64,000 nt of DNA from Hyposmocoma kahamanoa (lineage: Eukaryota > Arthropoda > Insecta > Lepidoptera > Cosmopterigidae): positions 2,977,917-3,041,916 of the forward strand of contig NW_020653333.1 of assembly GCF_003589595.1 (NCBI RefSeq), written 5' to 3'. The notes beneath the pieces were generated by a model that did no database searches, was not told where the DNA came from, and saw only the letters and a list, made by a program, of their open reading frames with translations. Shown here one piece after another: positions 48,838 through 60,098 of this stretch. The number at the start of each line of letters is the position of its first letter. Within the stretch, counting starts at the first letter, position 1. The translations under genes were made by a program, and so were the position numbers.

Positions 48838-49035
48838 TTCATAAAGCCGCGGTGGCCAAATAGTTTGACGTACTGCCTCTCAAGCAAAGGCCGTGAGTTC
48901 GAATCCGGTCTGGCACCTCTGATTATTTCGGAATTTATGTGCGAAATTGAATTTGAAATTTACCTTGAGCGCTTCGGAAGGAAAACGTCGCGATGAAACC
49001 TGTACGTTGATGAAGGTTCATAACCCTAGGAAATT
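48838..49035 (+). mobile_element. SINE family E copy
   Basis: The tRNA-like head has an A-box-like gtggccaaatagtttgac and B box GAGTTCGAATCC; the body has ttatttcggaatttatgt and gatgaaacctgtacg. It starts directly at the tail of the SINE B copy. Confidence 0.78.
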
Positions 49036-49039
49036 TTGA

Positions 49040-49265
49040 TGATCTCCATGGTCGAGTACCGTGCATACCGGTTTTCATACAGTCGCCATCCCTGAGGTCC
49101 CGGGTTCGAAAACTAACTTTTCAATATTTTCTCGGGTCTGGGTGTTTGTGGTACCGTCATTGTTTCCGATTTCCATATCACAAGTGGTTTAGTTACTTAC
49201 TTTGGGATCAAAGCAACGTATGTGATGTTGTCTAAATATTCATAATTATCTGTTATAAAATGTAT
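49040..49265 (+). mobile_element. SINE family F copy
   Basis: Part of the head (ggtcgagtaccgtgcata), B-box-like gggttcgaaaac, then ttctcgggtctgggtgtt, ttgtttccgatttccata and the tail gtatgtgatgttgtct. The better copy is 62385-62600. Confidence 0.72.
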
Positions 49266-49535
49266 GACCCAATCTGCATTTGGCCAGGGTTGCAGTCTAT
49301 GGTCTAAAACCCTGTCTGCTACTGCTGCAAGGCTGAGAAGGACCCATGCTCAGTATGTCTCGCCATATTTAAGAAGTTAATAGTGCTAAATCATCTAAAA
49401 ATATAAAAAAAATATATTCTCTTCAATATTCTGGCTAATTGTATCTAGTAAAGTTTTGCAAAATTGTCTCAGAAGTTGTGTGCACCACGCAATGGCAGTG
49501 ATTCGTAGATTCGTATTCACGCCGAGCGATTCGTA
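49266..49535. other. SINE-like tail remnant, otherwise unassigned
   Basis: 49300-49365 (ggtctaaaaccctgtctg, gacccatgctcagtatgt) resembles the tail of a lepidopteran SINE. The rest shows nothing. Confidence 0.4.
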
Positions 49536-49645
49536 GGGTCATATTCCAGTACTCTACTCAATGCTCAAGTCAGGACTTGAGTATGATTTAAAGCAATAGA
49601 AATCATACGCAAGTCCTTGCCATTAAGGTCGTATTTCCAGTAACG
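49536..49645. mobile_element. palindromic MITE (GGGTCGTAT family), partial
   Basis: agggtcatattccagtac, ctcaatgctcaagtcagg and gccattaaggtcgtattt. It is cut at the internal end. Confidence 0.75.
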
Positions 49646-50404
49646 TAAACTTTAGGTTACGTGAAAGGATCGCTGGAAGTACCTAGCTCCACAGCAGAGA
49701 TTCGCACGTGAGTTTCGTTTCAACATTAGACTCCACAATTTTGAAAGCAGAAACTTCGACACGCGTATCTTTCGTGTAAACCAAACGTTTCACATCATGC
49801 CTTAAGAATAGACACGCACTTGTACTTGGGGATTACCATGCAGGGTCTGCTGACCCTGGTACCGGTTCTTTTTTTGCACTACTAACTCTTGTTTACATAC
49901 CAAATCAAACCACGTGGCTTTTCGTGACAGACTAGAATAGAATTATGTAGGATGTCAGCGTGACGCAGACGCAGTACGGGAAGCAAGGTCGACTGATCTA
50001 CCAATCGCGCGCTCGATACGACACTTGCCCGCCGTCGTTTCTCGCACCCCACCACCTGATAGATCTAAAATGCCTTTATTTCTGCGCATTTAAGGTCATT
50101 GTTCAAAATGTTTGCAAGTGCCGTGCAAGTCAATAACCTTTGGATCAAATTTGTTAACCGCAATTAAATAAAAAATAAGAATTTACGAAATTTGTTTTTT
50201 TCGATTAATTTTCTTAGTGATGTGGGTCCAGTTTCGGATGTAGAATGACCTCTGTAAATATGGCGAAAAAGCAAATCAACACATTGTATAGGTACTGGGA
50301 AAAACAATTAAGTATGACATAATATATTGACTTCGCAATAAATGCAACTGAAATTTTAACGAGAAATATACCATGGGCATCGACATTAATTTGTAACAGG
50401 TGAG
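49646..50404. other. non-coding, no feature assigned
   Basis: 49640-49680 has a short inverted word pair (gtaacgtaaac / ggttacgtg). Nothing else. Confidence 0.35.
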
Positions 50405-53300
50405 TCAAAAGTCAGAGATTATTTATTCCATAGGTAAAATAAATTTACACTTCAAAACGTCACATTTAAGCTACAGCTCGTTCATTACACTGACCTCCCT
50501 GAGAAGAACGAGCAAGAAACTCTAGGGATTGCTCTTTTCAAATAAACTTAAATGCTATGGAATACACTTTGTATCAAATTTGTGTGGATTCTGGAGCCGT
50601 GTCGTCTTTCCATACATCTTTATCTAACACGTAGTCTTCAATTTTGTAATATGATTTTTTGATCAAAATATTTTTAATGTAGTTTTTAAATTTAGGAAAT
50701 GATAAACTTAATATATGCTCCGGAATCTTATTGTAAAAACGTATACAGTTCCCCATAAAAGACTTGTTTACCTTGGTTAAACGAAATCGTGATACCATGA
50801 GTTTGGACTTAGCTCTAAGGTTAATGTTATGGATATCTTCTTTTATTGAAATTATGTATATTTTTACGGGCATATAAAATATTTGAGTAAATGTACTGTG
50901 ATGCCACAGTCATGATACCAGTCTCCTTAAACTTTTCTCTGAGAGAAACCCGAGAGCCTAGACGATACACAGAACGAATCGCTCGTTTTTGCAATACAAA
51001 TATGGTTAGAATATTTGCCGCTTTACCCCACATGAGAATCCCGTAGGACATTATACTATGGAAGTAACTAAAGTAAACTAGTCTAGCAGTACTAACATCG
51101 GTAAGCTCACGTATTCTGCGGACTACGTATGCAGCGGAGCTTAATCTGCTGGCCAGGAAGATATATGTGGAAACCATTGAAGTTTACTATCTAAGGTCAC
51201 TCCCAAGAAGACTGCTTTATTAACAAGGTCTAACTTTTCTCCGTTTATATCTATGCTTGTACTAGTCAATATTACGTTAGGTAATTCAAATTTAACACAT
51301 TTTGTCTTCTTGGCATTAAGCAATAAATTGTTAGCATTAAACCAATAAACTACCTTAGAGAGGGTATCATTAATATGGTCATAGTTAATGTCATGTCTGT
51401 CTGTTTTAAAAATCAAGGGTGTGTCATCAGCAAACAACACTATTTCGCAATGGTCCTTCACAAAGAATGGCAGATTATTAATATAAATCAGAAATAAGAA
51501 AGGTCCAAGTATTGAGCCCTGCGAAACACCTATTTTTACCGGAGAACCCAAAGAAGTCACTGCATTTATGTCTATTTTCTGAATTCTACCGTTGAGATAT
51601 GACGAGACAAGTTTCGACGCCTTGCCATTCACACCGTAATATTCCAGCTTCCTAATAAGAGTAATATGATCAACGCAATCAAATGCCTTTGAGAGGTCAC
51701 AGAAAACACCAATAGCGTTCTGGGACCTTTCCCAAGCATCAAAGATGTGTTTTAGTAACGCCACCCCCGTATCGCTAGTCGATCTACCACTAGTAAACCC
51801 GTATTGTTCAGTATGAAAAATATTATTCCTACCGAAATAGGTTAGTAATTGAGTCGTTATACCTTTTCGAATATTTTACTTAAAGCTGGTAAAATTGAAA
51901 TGGGCCTATAGTTGCTAGGATCAACTTTCCTACCGCTTTTGAATAAAGGAATAACCTAGCTGTATTTCATTAAATCGGGAAAAACATTTTCGTCAACGCA
52001 CCTATTGAAAACTACAGCTAAATGTGAGGTAATTAGATCAATAACTGAGTCTATAACTTTAGTTGATATACCCCAGAGATCTTCAGTTTTTTAACATGTA
52101 TTGATTTAAATGCTTTTATGATGTCTTGTGTGATGACGACGTGACATGACGGAAATTAAATAAACTGCCACAAACGTTAACATTTTCCTTTAGGAGATCA
52201 ATAGCAAGAGAAGGGGAGGAATTTAATGATTCTGTAGTGAGGCAGTGACGCGAGTTGGTTCTAAGAAAAGATTAATCAAGTTAAAACTTTTCAATAAATT
52301 AATGAGTCTTACAGAAGTAGAACAGTTTTCCAACAGGTTTACATTGAAATCTCCACATATTACTACGTTTTTTTTAGTTGGAAAAATCCACTTTAAACTA
52401 TCTTGCCCATAGTTATTCAAACTCGTTAAAATTATCAGAGGAGGGCCCGTATACACATAAGACGACAAACTGATCCAATTCCACACATGAAATCTCAATA
52501 GTTCGTTCAGTAGAAAGATCTGTGATGTCCTTACGCTCTTTAAATTTTAAGTTACGTTTAATAATAATCATGGATCTACCTCTACTTAAGCTCTTTCTTA
52601 TGAACGAACTGACTATTACTTAATTTTTTAAGTTGTTAATTGCTTCGTAGTCTTTCAGCCAGTGTTCTGTAACACAAAACACGTCAAGGAAATATCGTAC
52701 AAAAAAAGATTTATTTCTAATGTTTTGCCAGAAAAGTCTTGAATATTTTGATATACTACATGGAAATGATTAGACTTTTCTGTTGTCGCGTTTTTCAGTT
52801 TAAATTATGGTTAGTATTAAGTATACTGTTGCTACTTAAAGTTGTCGTGGGACTGTGTTATGTCTTCTATAACAGCGTCCTTAATATTAAAAGATAGCAA
52901 ACTAGCTATATGTCTCAGATACCTTACAGGTAAAAGTAAATTATCCTCAAACAGTTTGTAGTTCCTTACGAACTCATTGATGTCAAAACAAAATATAACG
53001 TCACTATGACGGCAAGTCAAATTATGAATGTGCGAATTTATGTTATATATATACTTATTACGAGGGATGCCTAGGTTAGCGCAGTAAGGAAATGCACATA
53101 GTATGAATTTACACCTACACTTCTCATGAATTCTCAAGAACACGCCAATGCTACTATTTACTTCTTTTTTACTAATGTTATTTAGTAAAAAAGATATATT
53201 TCAAGATATATTTCAGAAAAACGCCTTTCGCCGGTAGTCTCCCTTGCTAAGCTCACAAACTCCCAGAACACTATATTCACAAGGAGCACTAACTGGCAAT
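50405..53300 (-). pseudogene. LINE-I: decayed non-LTR retrotransposon (ORF1 end, endonuclease, reverse transcriptase)
   Basis: Order on the minus strand: (a) 53143-52832, the end of ORF1 with DVIFCFDINEF and LFEDNLLLPVRYLRHIASLL. This resembles the C-terminal DxxH block of SGNH esterase ORF1 proteins, with the usual His replaced. (b) 52498-52223, endonuclease remnant with NVVICGDFNVNLLE and LFLEPTRVTA. (c) about 52095-51770, start of the reverse transcriptase with SNYRPISILPALSKIFEKV, interrupted by stops. (d) 51764-51141, RT core with FCDLSKAFDCVDH, GVSQGSILGPFLFLIYINNL and the catalytic VLFADDT. (e) 51177-50574, the thumb and C-terminal tail, ending DDTAPESTQI. The 3' UTR ends near 50405 with aataaataatctctgact. 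Several stops and frameshifts make it inactive. The order and motifs fit the Jockey/CR1 group; the clade is not settled. A 3' end over 90% alike in protein is at 63528-63955. Confidence 0.9.
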
Positions 53301-53374
53301 CACTGACCTAATCTGTCCTTCCTCTTTCTTTTTTTTTTATCCCACCAATATCATTTAATGTCTTGTCTTGTCTT

Positions 53375-53580
53375 AACTGCCTCCATGGCCGAACGTTTAC
53401 CATGCTGGACTGCCACGCAGAGTTGCCAGATACCGGGCCGGGAAAAGTATTTGTATGCCCTACATTTATTTCCCTCGTGAGTTTGGGTGTAATTTGTGGT
53501 TGTCTATGTGTGTGTCCATGGCACTCGCGACACAGGGCTTCCCTAGTGCGGGGCTATGTAGAGTGTGTGCGTTATTATTT
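53375..53580 (+). mobile_element. SINE family B copy
   Basis: ctgcctccatggccgaac head; the B box is damaged (agttgccagataccgg in place of GGTTCGATTCC). The body and tail are intact to gtgtgcgttattattt. Confidence 0.87.
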
Positions 53581-53930
53581 AAAAAAATTGGCATTTTGTT
53601 CTTTAATCGATTATACTCAAGTCAAATTGGTAACTTAATTTATTTAAATGTGATAGTTATTGCAAGTAATAAGTATTTTAAAGTGAATAATTGACTAGTA
53701 TAGTTTCGGTAACAAATGCCTATATAAATCAGCAAAAAATACCTATACTAATATGGTGTTTGTTTTTAAAGTTTAGCCGGTTGTTTTAGGTTAATTTGTG
53801 AATAAAAAATAGTCGACTGACAGTTTTTCGTTAATTTGTTTTAGTTTCCTTCTAACACAGGTTTGTCGAGTGGTTCGAGGTAAATTTTGTGTTGTAAATT
53901 TCGTTAACATCAAGTTTTTATTATTAATAC
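53581..53930. other. non-coding, no feature assigned
   Basis: AT-rich. No supported exon. Confidence 0.4.
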
Positions 53931-54077
53931 AAAGATCGAACACTCAGAAAAAATCCCTTCGATCCGGCCGGATTCGAACCGACGTCTTCTAGCATACCGT
54001 GGCAGACGCTATACCAACTAAGCCACGAAACGAACCAGCGGACCTCACGAATTTTTTCTATGTGCGTGTTGTCGTGT
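53931..54077 (-). mobile_element. SINE family A, copy 3
   Basis: Reverse-strand tRNA-like head 53960-54035 with the B box (gattcgaac) and A box (ccaactaagcca), then gaaccagcggacctcacg. The longer leader is missing. Confidence 0.82.
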
Positions 54078-54490
54078 TGTGTGAATTAATATTATTTTAA
54101 ATTACATTAAACTACATTATATATTACACACCATTATTATTAGTGCATAGTAACATATTACAAATAAAGCTATTTTAGTGAACTCACACAGAGAACAAGT
54201 AAACAGGTAATAAAATACAATATTAATTAACATTAAAATACAGTTATCTGACTATGAAAAACATTATTTAAGGCCAGTCACCGGAGTAGAAGCGGAAGAA
54301 CTGTTTTGCTGGATCAAATGGTTTTGGTATTTACTATTCAATAACTGTCTTATAAAAAATATACGATACAATGGATACACCTAAGGATATAGTCTAAATA
54401 ATGTGCTTATATGTTACACATTACTTAAGAATAAAATATCTAACTATATACTTAATTTTTATATAGAGATATTTCTCTGGTTCCCTGTCA
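54078..54490. other. AT-rich, no feature seen
   Basis: Nothing recognised. Confidence 0.4.
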
Positions 54491-54715
54491 ATAGTCCGAA
54501 ATGACATTTTCCAGAAATAACTTTTGCTCGAATTTTCATAATCTCGAAAGTAATTTTGAGAGGAAAATGTTTTTTCTTTTAAACTTAACCTAACCTAACC
54601 GAACCTAATCGTGTCTTTGCGATAAACATCCAACATATCCTGAAAGAACAACGGTTTAGTTATAATTCGGTTTTCGGAGTAATGAAAATTCGAACAAACG
54701 TTATTTCGGAAAAAA
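54491..54715. mobile_element. foldback MITE enclosing TTAGG-like repeats
   Basis: The left arm ccagaaataacttttgct, cgaattttcataa faces the right arm taatgaaaattcgaacaa, acgttatttcgg. Between them, 54586-54611 is aacctaacctaaccgaac, ctaatcg: about five (CCTAA)n-like units, the insect telomere word. Confidence 0.75.
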
Positions 54716-54950
54716 AAATTCGAGTTTGTTATAATAGGTTACCATTTCACTTTAAGCACTGCAGGGAATCTGCTAAATTTTGGTTTTCAACTGTTATTTA
54801 TTATCAGTTATATATTACTCTATTAGTTATTAAATTTACATTTATCCCAAAATTTGCTAATTGACCAGCGGCTTAACGACACGCCGCGCTCCCCGTTGCC
54901 CCGTCAGCCGCCATCGGAAGCTTGTCGACGTCGGATCTGAGTTAAATTGT
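54716..54950. other. non-coding, no feature seen
   Basis: A more GC-rich patch at 54870-54940 (cgacacgccgcgctcccc) is unassigned. Confidence 0.35.
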
Positions 54951-55138
54951 TTAACCATCTTCTCAATTCTTTTGTATGTATTTTTTTGTGTGTATGTTAC
55001 GCGATAACTAGGATTAGTGAACCGATTTTGACGATTCTTTTTTGTTGGAAAGAGGGTAGAAAATATCCCACCTCTGAGGGTGGCAAACTAGGGGATGAAT
55101 GACCTTTGAGGTCGGTTTTTTTAGTACTCTGTACTGAG
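54951..55138 (+). repeat. family D copy, internal deletion
   Basis: ttaaccatcttctcaatt, tacgcgataactagg, gattcttttttgttgg, ggtggcaaactagggga and gacctttgaggtcggtt, then agtactctgtactgag. Confidence 0.85.
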
Positions 55139-55799
55139 ATTATATTAATTTACAGCGCGCGGATTGCGGGACGCGAGAGGCGACCATTCACACCTCACCT
55201 AAAATCTAAACTCGCGTTGAAATGCCTCGCCTTAAGAGGAGGTCACGAGCAACCGACAACATTCATTAACTCGGCAGCTTACTATCGCTCGAGCACCAAT
55301 AAGTGCATTATGCTTTGTTGCCCTATTTCGCAGTTTGTTTGCTTTCCGGTGGCTCTTAACTCGTAACAGACAGACCAAGAGCCGTCTCAGATGTTTTGAA
55401 ATTTTTTGCAATACTTATGTGCGTTTTTCTATTTTTGCTGCACATTTTACATTCCAAATAGGTGACAGGTGTTGAAACCTTTTGTATTGTAAATTAACTT
55501 TAACTGCCTATCTTTTTATTTTGTGTTCAATTTTGCACGCGTTGAAACTGTTACATTTTTATGAGCAAATTTTAATGGTATTTGTTATTGCATTGCCCTT
55601 ATTATGAAGTTAGTAGCAAATAATGCTGGTCATAATAGTCGCGTAGATTGGTGGAAGTGGGTTGAGATAGATCCTACTCGGAGTATGCCCCGCGGGCTCA
55701 GAAGTATGTAGAACCGTTGTAGGAGGGCGTTATCATATTGCTCTTATACTAAAACAAACAACTAGTTATACCAACTCAATCTATAGGTCTAAAAATCAT
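55139..55799. other. non-coding, no feature assigned
   Basis: Moderately GC-rich at 55150-55260. The open frame there has no recognisable domain. Confidence 0.3.
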
Positions 55800-56085
55800 A
55801 TTCTTATATTACTTACTTCGCTGGTTTAGCGATCCGAAGTATATCTTGGCCTCCGACACGAAAATCATGTCTGACGTTCTTGTGCCAGTTCGAATTATTC
55901 GGGCACATTCAGCTCCATCAGGTCTTTAGCGACTCCATCCTTTCAGCGATATCTCGGACGCTCCAATGGACGATGCGCCTCTTCCATTCTTTCCACATAC
56001 CCCAGCCAGTGAAGACGTGCCGATATTACTTCCCCGATTACGTTTGGCTCAGACACTAGTTCTTCGTTCTCTCTATTGACTTACC
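55800..56085 (-). pseudogene. probable LINE 3' end fragment (RTE-like?)
   Basis: On the minus strand a word such as KDLMELNVPE is followed by LAQERQT and, in other frames, GTRTSDMIFVSEAKIYF. It resembles the far C-terminal arm of RTE/Jockey-type LINE proteins, but several frames are needed and no RT motif is present. Confidence 0.4.
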
Positions 56086-56302
56086 TGTCTCCGTGGCCGA
56101 ATGGTTACCATGCCGGACAGCCACGCAGAGGTCCCAGGTTGGATTCCCGGGCCGGGAGAAATATTTGTATGGCCTACATTCATTTCTCTCGTGAGTAACG
56201 TAATTTGTGGTTATCTTGTGTGTGTACATGGCATCCGCGACTCAGGGTTTCCCCAGTGCGGGGCTATGTTGAGTGTTTGCGTGTGTGCGTTACTATTGAA
56301 TC
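56086..56302 (+). mobile_element. SINE family B copy
   Basis: ctgtctccgtggccgaat head, B-box region ggttggattccc, body tttgtatggcctacattc, and 3' end gtgcggggctatgttgag. Confidence 0.88.
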
Positions 56303-56503
56303 TGGCCCTCTGGTTCCCAAAGTCTTCTTTGAAACAATCTTTGCAAACTCGTGAATATATTTTTGGCCAAATCAAAACAAAAATGCCACGGTTAGTAAAA
56401 ATGTCAAAGAAGCTTTACAGAGGAAGAATTGGCGTTGTGCTTAGTTCACAAAATTCACACTGGTAAAGTAACAATGTTTTACAAACATTGTAACACAATA
56501 GCG
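56303..56503. other. non-coding, no feature seen
   Basis: Nothing recognised. Confidence 0.35.
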
Positions 56504-56506
56504 TAA

Positions 56507-56695
56507 GGGAATCGCATTAAGCCGGACAGAAAAAGTTTTGTCCATGTAATAAGAACGAAAAAGACATGCGTTTCTCGTCGGCGGTCCGAGCGGAACCAAA
56601 CCTAGCAACGTTTTTCTCGGTATCTCTTCATGGACTTAAAGCTTTTTTCTGACTGGCTCAAGCCGATCCCGTCACGGTTAAGTCAATAAGCACTT
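56507..56695. mobile_element. family P MITE copy
   Basis: Left arm gggaatcgcattaagccg, gacagaaaaagttttg; right arm tttttctgactggctcaa, gccgatcccg. TAA at 56504-56506 is on the left; the right edge is diverged. Confidence 0.75.
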
Positions 56696-57019
56696 TCTAT
56701 CATTGACGCACAATGAGTACATGTTATAGATTGTTGTATTATTTTAAGATGGAGGAAAACCTTGTATATACTCTATAATAGCCTCAAGGGTTATGGTTAA
56801 AGAAGAATTTATGTATTTATTTAAACACCTTATTGTACAACAAAGTAAATTACAAATTTTCAGAAACAATTTAAATATTTGTGTACAAAGGTGAGCTTAT
56901 CCCATAAAGAGATTTCTTCCAACTAACCTTTGAAAATCTGAGAGGAAAGTTGGTTTTTGGGGTGGCACTAAAAATATATAAATAAAGAAATGGAATATAC
57001 TATACTCAATAAATACACA
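56696..57019. other. non-coding, no feature seen
   Basis: Nothing recognised. Confidence 0.35.
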
Positions 57020-57243
57020 AATAATAACGCACACAAAATAACGCACACACTCAACATAGCCCCGCACTAGGGAAACCCTGTGTCGCGGGTGCCATGGACA
57101 CACACATAGACAACCACAAATTACACCCAAACTCACGAGAGAAATAAATGTAAGCCATTGAAACATTTCTCCCGGCCCGGGAATCGAACCTAGGACCTCT
57201 GCGTGGCAGTCCGGCATGGTAACCGTTCGGCCACGGAGGCAGA
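57020..57243 (-). mobile_element. SINE family B copy
   Basis: Reverse-strand, complete: head at 57170-57243 (gggaatcgaacctagga; ggccacggaggcag), and tail region with a duplicated aataacgcacacaa at 57023-57050. It abuts the 3' end of the LINE fragment to the right. Confidence 0.9.
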
Positions 57244-58349
57244 TAAAATAAATAAATTTATTATATCAAATGTACATACAAAGACATATATATTTAAGTC
57301 ATCGAGTATATAACCAGCAATAGAGACGAAATGTCATTTAATTTGTTTGAAAACTATTCTGCCATATCATTACTGTGACAACTGCGCTCCGATTGGCCAG
57401 CCCGAGTTCGAAACAATTGACGGGTGTCGTCAATGGGTGTAGTCAACTGTTTCACTTCAAATCGACCAGTTAACTTGAGCTTTGCTATAATGGACGAAAA
57501 TTGCAAAATTACATATTTAATATTTAATTATCGATGAAATGTGATTCCGTTTGTTTTATAATTAGGTGTTTTGCTGTTTTTCCCACACTACCGAATAGAA
57601 CAGCACGGCATTGTTAGAGATATTATCTTTATTATAATAAATACAGAATATTTTTTGGAATATATGCCTTTTGAATATAGGCCTGTTTATATTTCAGTGC
57701 ACACGGGAGCTGATATTTATAAGAGCTGTATCGCCAATGTGTTACCAGGAATATATGGCCCTTATATCGTCTCTATTTCTGGTTATATACTCGATGATTT
57801 AAGTAAAGTTGATACATTAATACATACAAAATCTATAATAAAATTAATTCATAAAATAAAATACTAACAGGTGGAGTCTAAACAATCCCAAAACTTCAAA
57901 AGAGCACCCTTGAAAACCCGAACCGAAGGCGACTGTCTGACCTCGACCGGGAGAAGGTTCCACATACGGGCAGCATTTATTGCGAACGAGTCCGAATATG
58001 TTTGAGAACTATGTTGTGGAAGGATGAGGGACAAATTGGTGCCAGAACGCAGGCGGTCACCCATAGCCTGACGGTATTGAAAACGCTCACGTAGATAGCT
58101 AGGTGAAGTGGGATGGAACAGGATTTTATAGAGGATGCATAAAATGTGAGCATTTCTACGTAAACGAATAGGCAACAACTTCAACTCATCTCTAAACTTG
58201 GAAATGTGGTCGTACTTTTTCAATCCACACACAAATCTGATACATTGATTTTGCAGCCGCTCCAATTTATTAAGAATGCCCTCCGAAAGAGCAAGATAGG
58301 CGACGTCACTATAGTCCAGAAGAGGAAAAAGAAGAGTGCTTATGAGCAT
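57244..58349 (-). pseudogene. second LINE: C-terminal fragment with a MITE in its 3' UTR
   Basis: 161 codons stay open on the minus strand (58349-57867): FPLLDYSDVAYLALSEGI, NKLERLQNQCIRFVCGLKKY, FRDELKLLPIRLRR, then AARMWNLLPVEVRQSPSVRV and a stop. This is the conserved segment after the reverse transcriptase in Jockey-group LINEs. The 3' UTR is split by a 497-bp family T MITE; without it, the UTR is continuous to an AATAAA-like, A/T-rich end at 57246. The start is truncated, so the copy cannot move, but the lack of stops suggests it is young. Confidence 0.82.
57300..57796 (+). mobile_element. family T hAT-like MITE with perfect 8-bp target duplication
   Basis: 497 bp between CATCGAGTATATAACCAG and CTGGTTATATACTCGATG. 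Perfect direct repeats atttaagt at 57292-57299 and 57797-57804. It is inserted in the 3' UTR of a LINE fragment, which reads through once the MITE and one repeat are removed. Confidence 0.92.
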
Positions 58350-58391
58350 AAGTTTGGTAGACAGAGGATGATATTTCTCTTAAGAATATAA

Positions 58392-59179
58392 ATTCACTTA
58401 CAGAGAATATTTAAGATCTTACATCAAAATTAAATAGTAAAGCGCACTAAATCGATATAACCATAACCAGTCCATATTAACATATTAATCATATTAACAA
58501 AAATGATGTAGAAAGACAAAAATTTTAATCATACGATTTGAGATGAGATCTACAATTAGTTTCGAAGGTAGCTACACGAAGCCGCCGAAATTCACACGCA
58601 ACAAGAAAAAACATGGATGTAAGAATTATGACTTATCTATCCCGTATCTAGATATGGCGTCGACAGAATTCACTTTTTAGTTTTTATTCACTTTTAGGAC
58701 AATTATTTAGTCACATGTTTTATTTGTTTCTTCTTTTTTTAACTTAACACTCCCATTTAATGTATGCATTTATTTATTTATTACTTTTACAATTTCTTTT
58801 TTAGTATTTATTTTCTACTCATTTAAATTTATTATTATTATACATACTATTTATTAAAACTGATGTTTACCGTTGGTTATATTTAAACATTTATAAAATG
58901 TAAACAGTAAATTTAACTTTTAATAATTTTAACTATAAATTATAAATATTGGATGTAATATTTTTATTGGCGACATTTTGATGATTTTGAAAGAATGAAT
59001 GTTGGTGAATGAATAAATTAGTGTTACATGTAGTTTGTTATCTGTCGTTGTACCGTTTAAATAGATAAACTCAAGGTTGACTGATATACCCACAGATCAC
59101 ATAAATACCTCCGTGAATATAACAAAAGCATTACAAAAAAAGACAATGCAAATGAGTAATATAACAGATATGTCGAGGT
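58392..59179. other. AT-rich, no feature seen
   Basis: No exon, RNA gene or repeat copy recognised. Confidence 0.4.
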
Positions 59180-59335
59180 CTTTGATTTTCGCGATTGTTA
59201 CACATTAGTGATGAAGCTATTTTTAGCGTATATTTGTTTTTTAAATAAACCAAACCAAACGTTTCGAGCTCTTACCAAGGGAAGAACTCGAAACGTTGTC
59301 ACAGGTCTCATATCAAGCAAGCAACACTTCAAATG
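59180..59335. mobile_element. family H palindromic element, rearranged
   Basis: ttttcgcgattgttacac, gcgtatatttgttttt, then aaacgtttcgagctct facing gaactcgaaacgttgtc, then aggtctcat. The core palindrome differs from 9.9 kb (gagctcttaccaaggg in place of the gggccc core). Confidence 0.7.
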
Positions 59336-59454
59336 GGTCTGTGGTTCAGTATCAAAGGATAATGGGTATATGGCCCTCATATGATTCCTATTGCCCGTGA
59401 TGGTTTAACTTTGGTTTCTTTAACTCCAAAAATTAACAAACATTTTTTTTATAA

Positions 59455-59757
59455 CATAAAGTGACGGGACGAACAAGTCGTGCGCCTGATGGTAAGCTCG
59501 CGCCTGTCGATTACAATTGCAGTGTCACTCAGAGCTTTAAACCGCAAAGATCTGAGGGGCATTACTGCCACTGCGCCCGACACCCTGAGACATAAGTTGA
59601 CAAGTCCCATGTGCCTGTAATTTCACCAGCACCCTTACCCTTCAAAAGCGGAACACAGTAATGCTAACACTACTGCTTGGCGGCAGAAGTAGGTAAGGTG
59701 GCAGTACTTCCCTGGACGAACTCTTTCACAAGGAGCTCTACTGCTACTAAATAAACT
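59455..59757 (-). repeat. family C, full-length copy
   Basis: Reverse strand, from gtgacgggacgaacaagt to ggagctctactgctacta. All landmarks are present. Confidence 0.9.
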
Positions 59758-59876
59758 AATGTAGTTTAGTTTAGGCACGTAATTAAAACACAATAAAAGT
59801 CTGAAACACTCGACATATAAGCCACAAATTAAAAGGAACCTGCATACCAGGATTGCTTGTCACACTGCCTGTTTAA

Positions 59877-60098
59877 GGGAGTCACCACACTTATTAACGC
59901 GAAAACGGCTTGAACCGGTCAGAAGAAACTTTATGTTCATGCAATAAAAGCGAAAAAGATGTTACACGTATCGCGGCCTCTCGGAGCGTCACTGATGCGA
60001 AACGCACACTATTTTTCGCTCTTATATTATCTAGATTAGACGTAAATTTTCTGACAGGCTTGTAAATAAATAAATGTGTGATAAATGTGGTGATTAGC
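59877..60098. mobile_element. family P MITE copy
   Basis: Left arm GGGAGTCACCACACTTAT, taacgcgaaaacggcttg is well preserved; the right arm (ttctgacaggcttg, ataaatgtggtgattagc) is decayed. TAA lies left of it and TTA right. Confidence 0.8.

Noticed and set aside
55106..55366. 86-codon plus-strand frame after a family D copy
   Set aside because: No recognisable domain or splice context; the frame begins inside the repeat.
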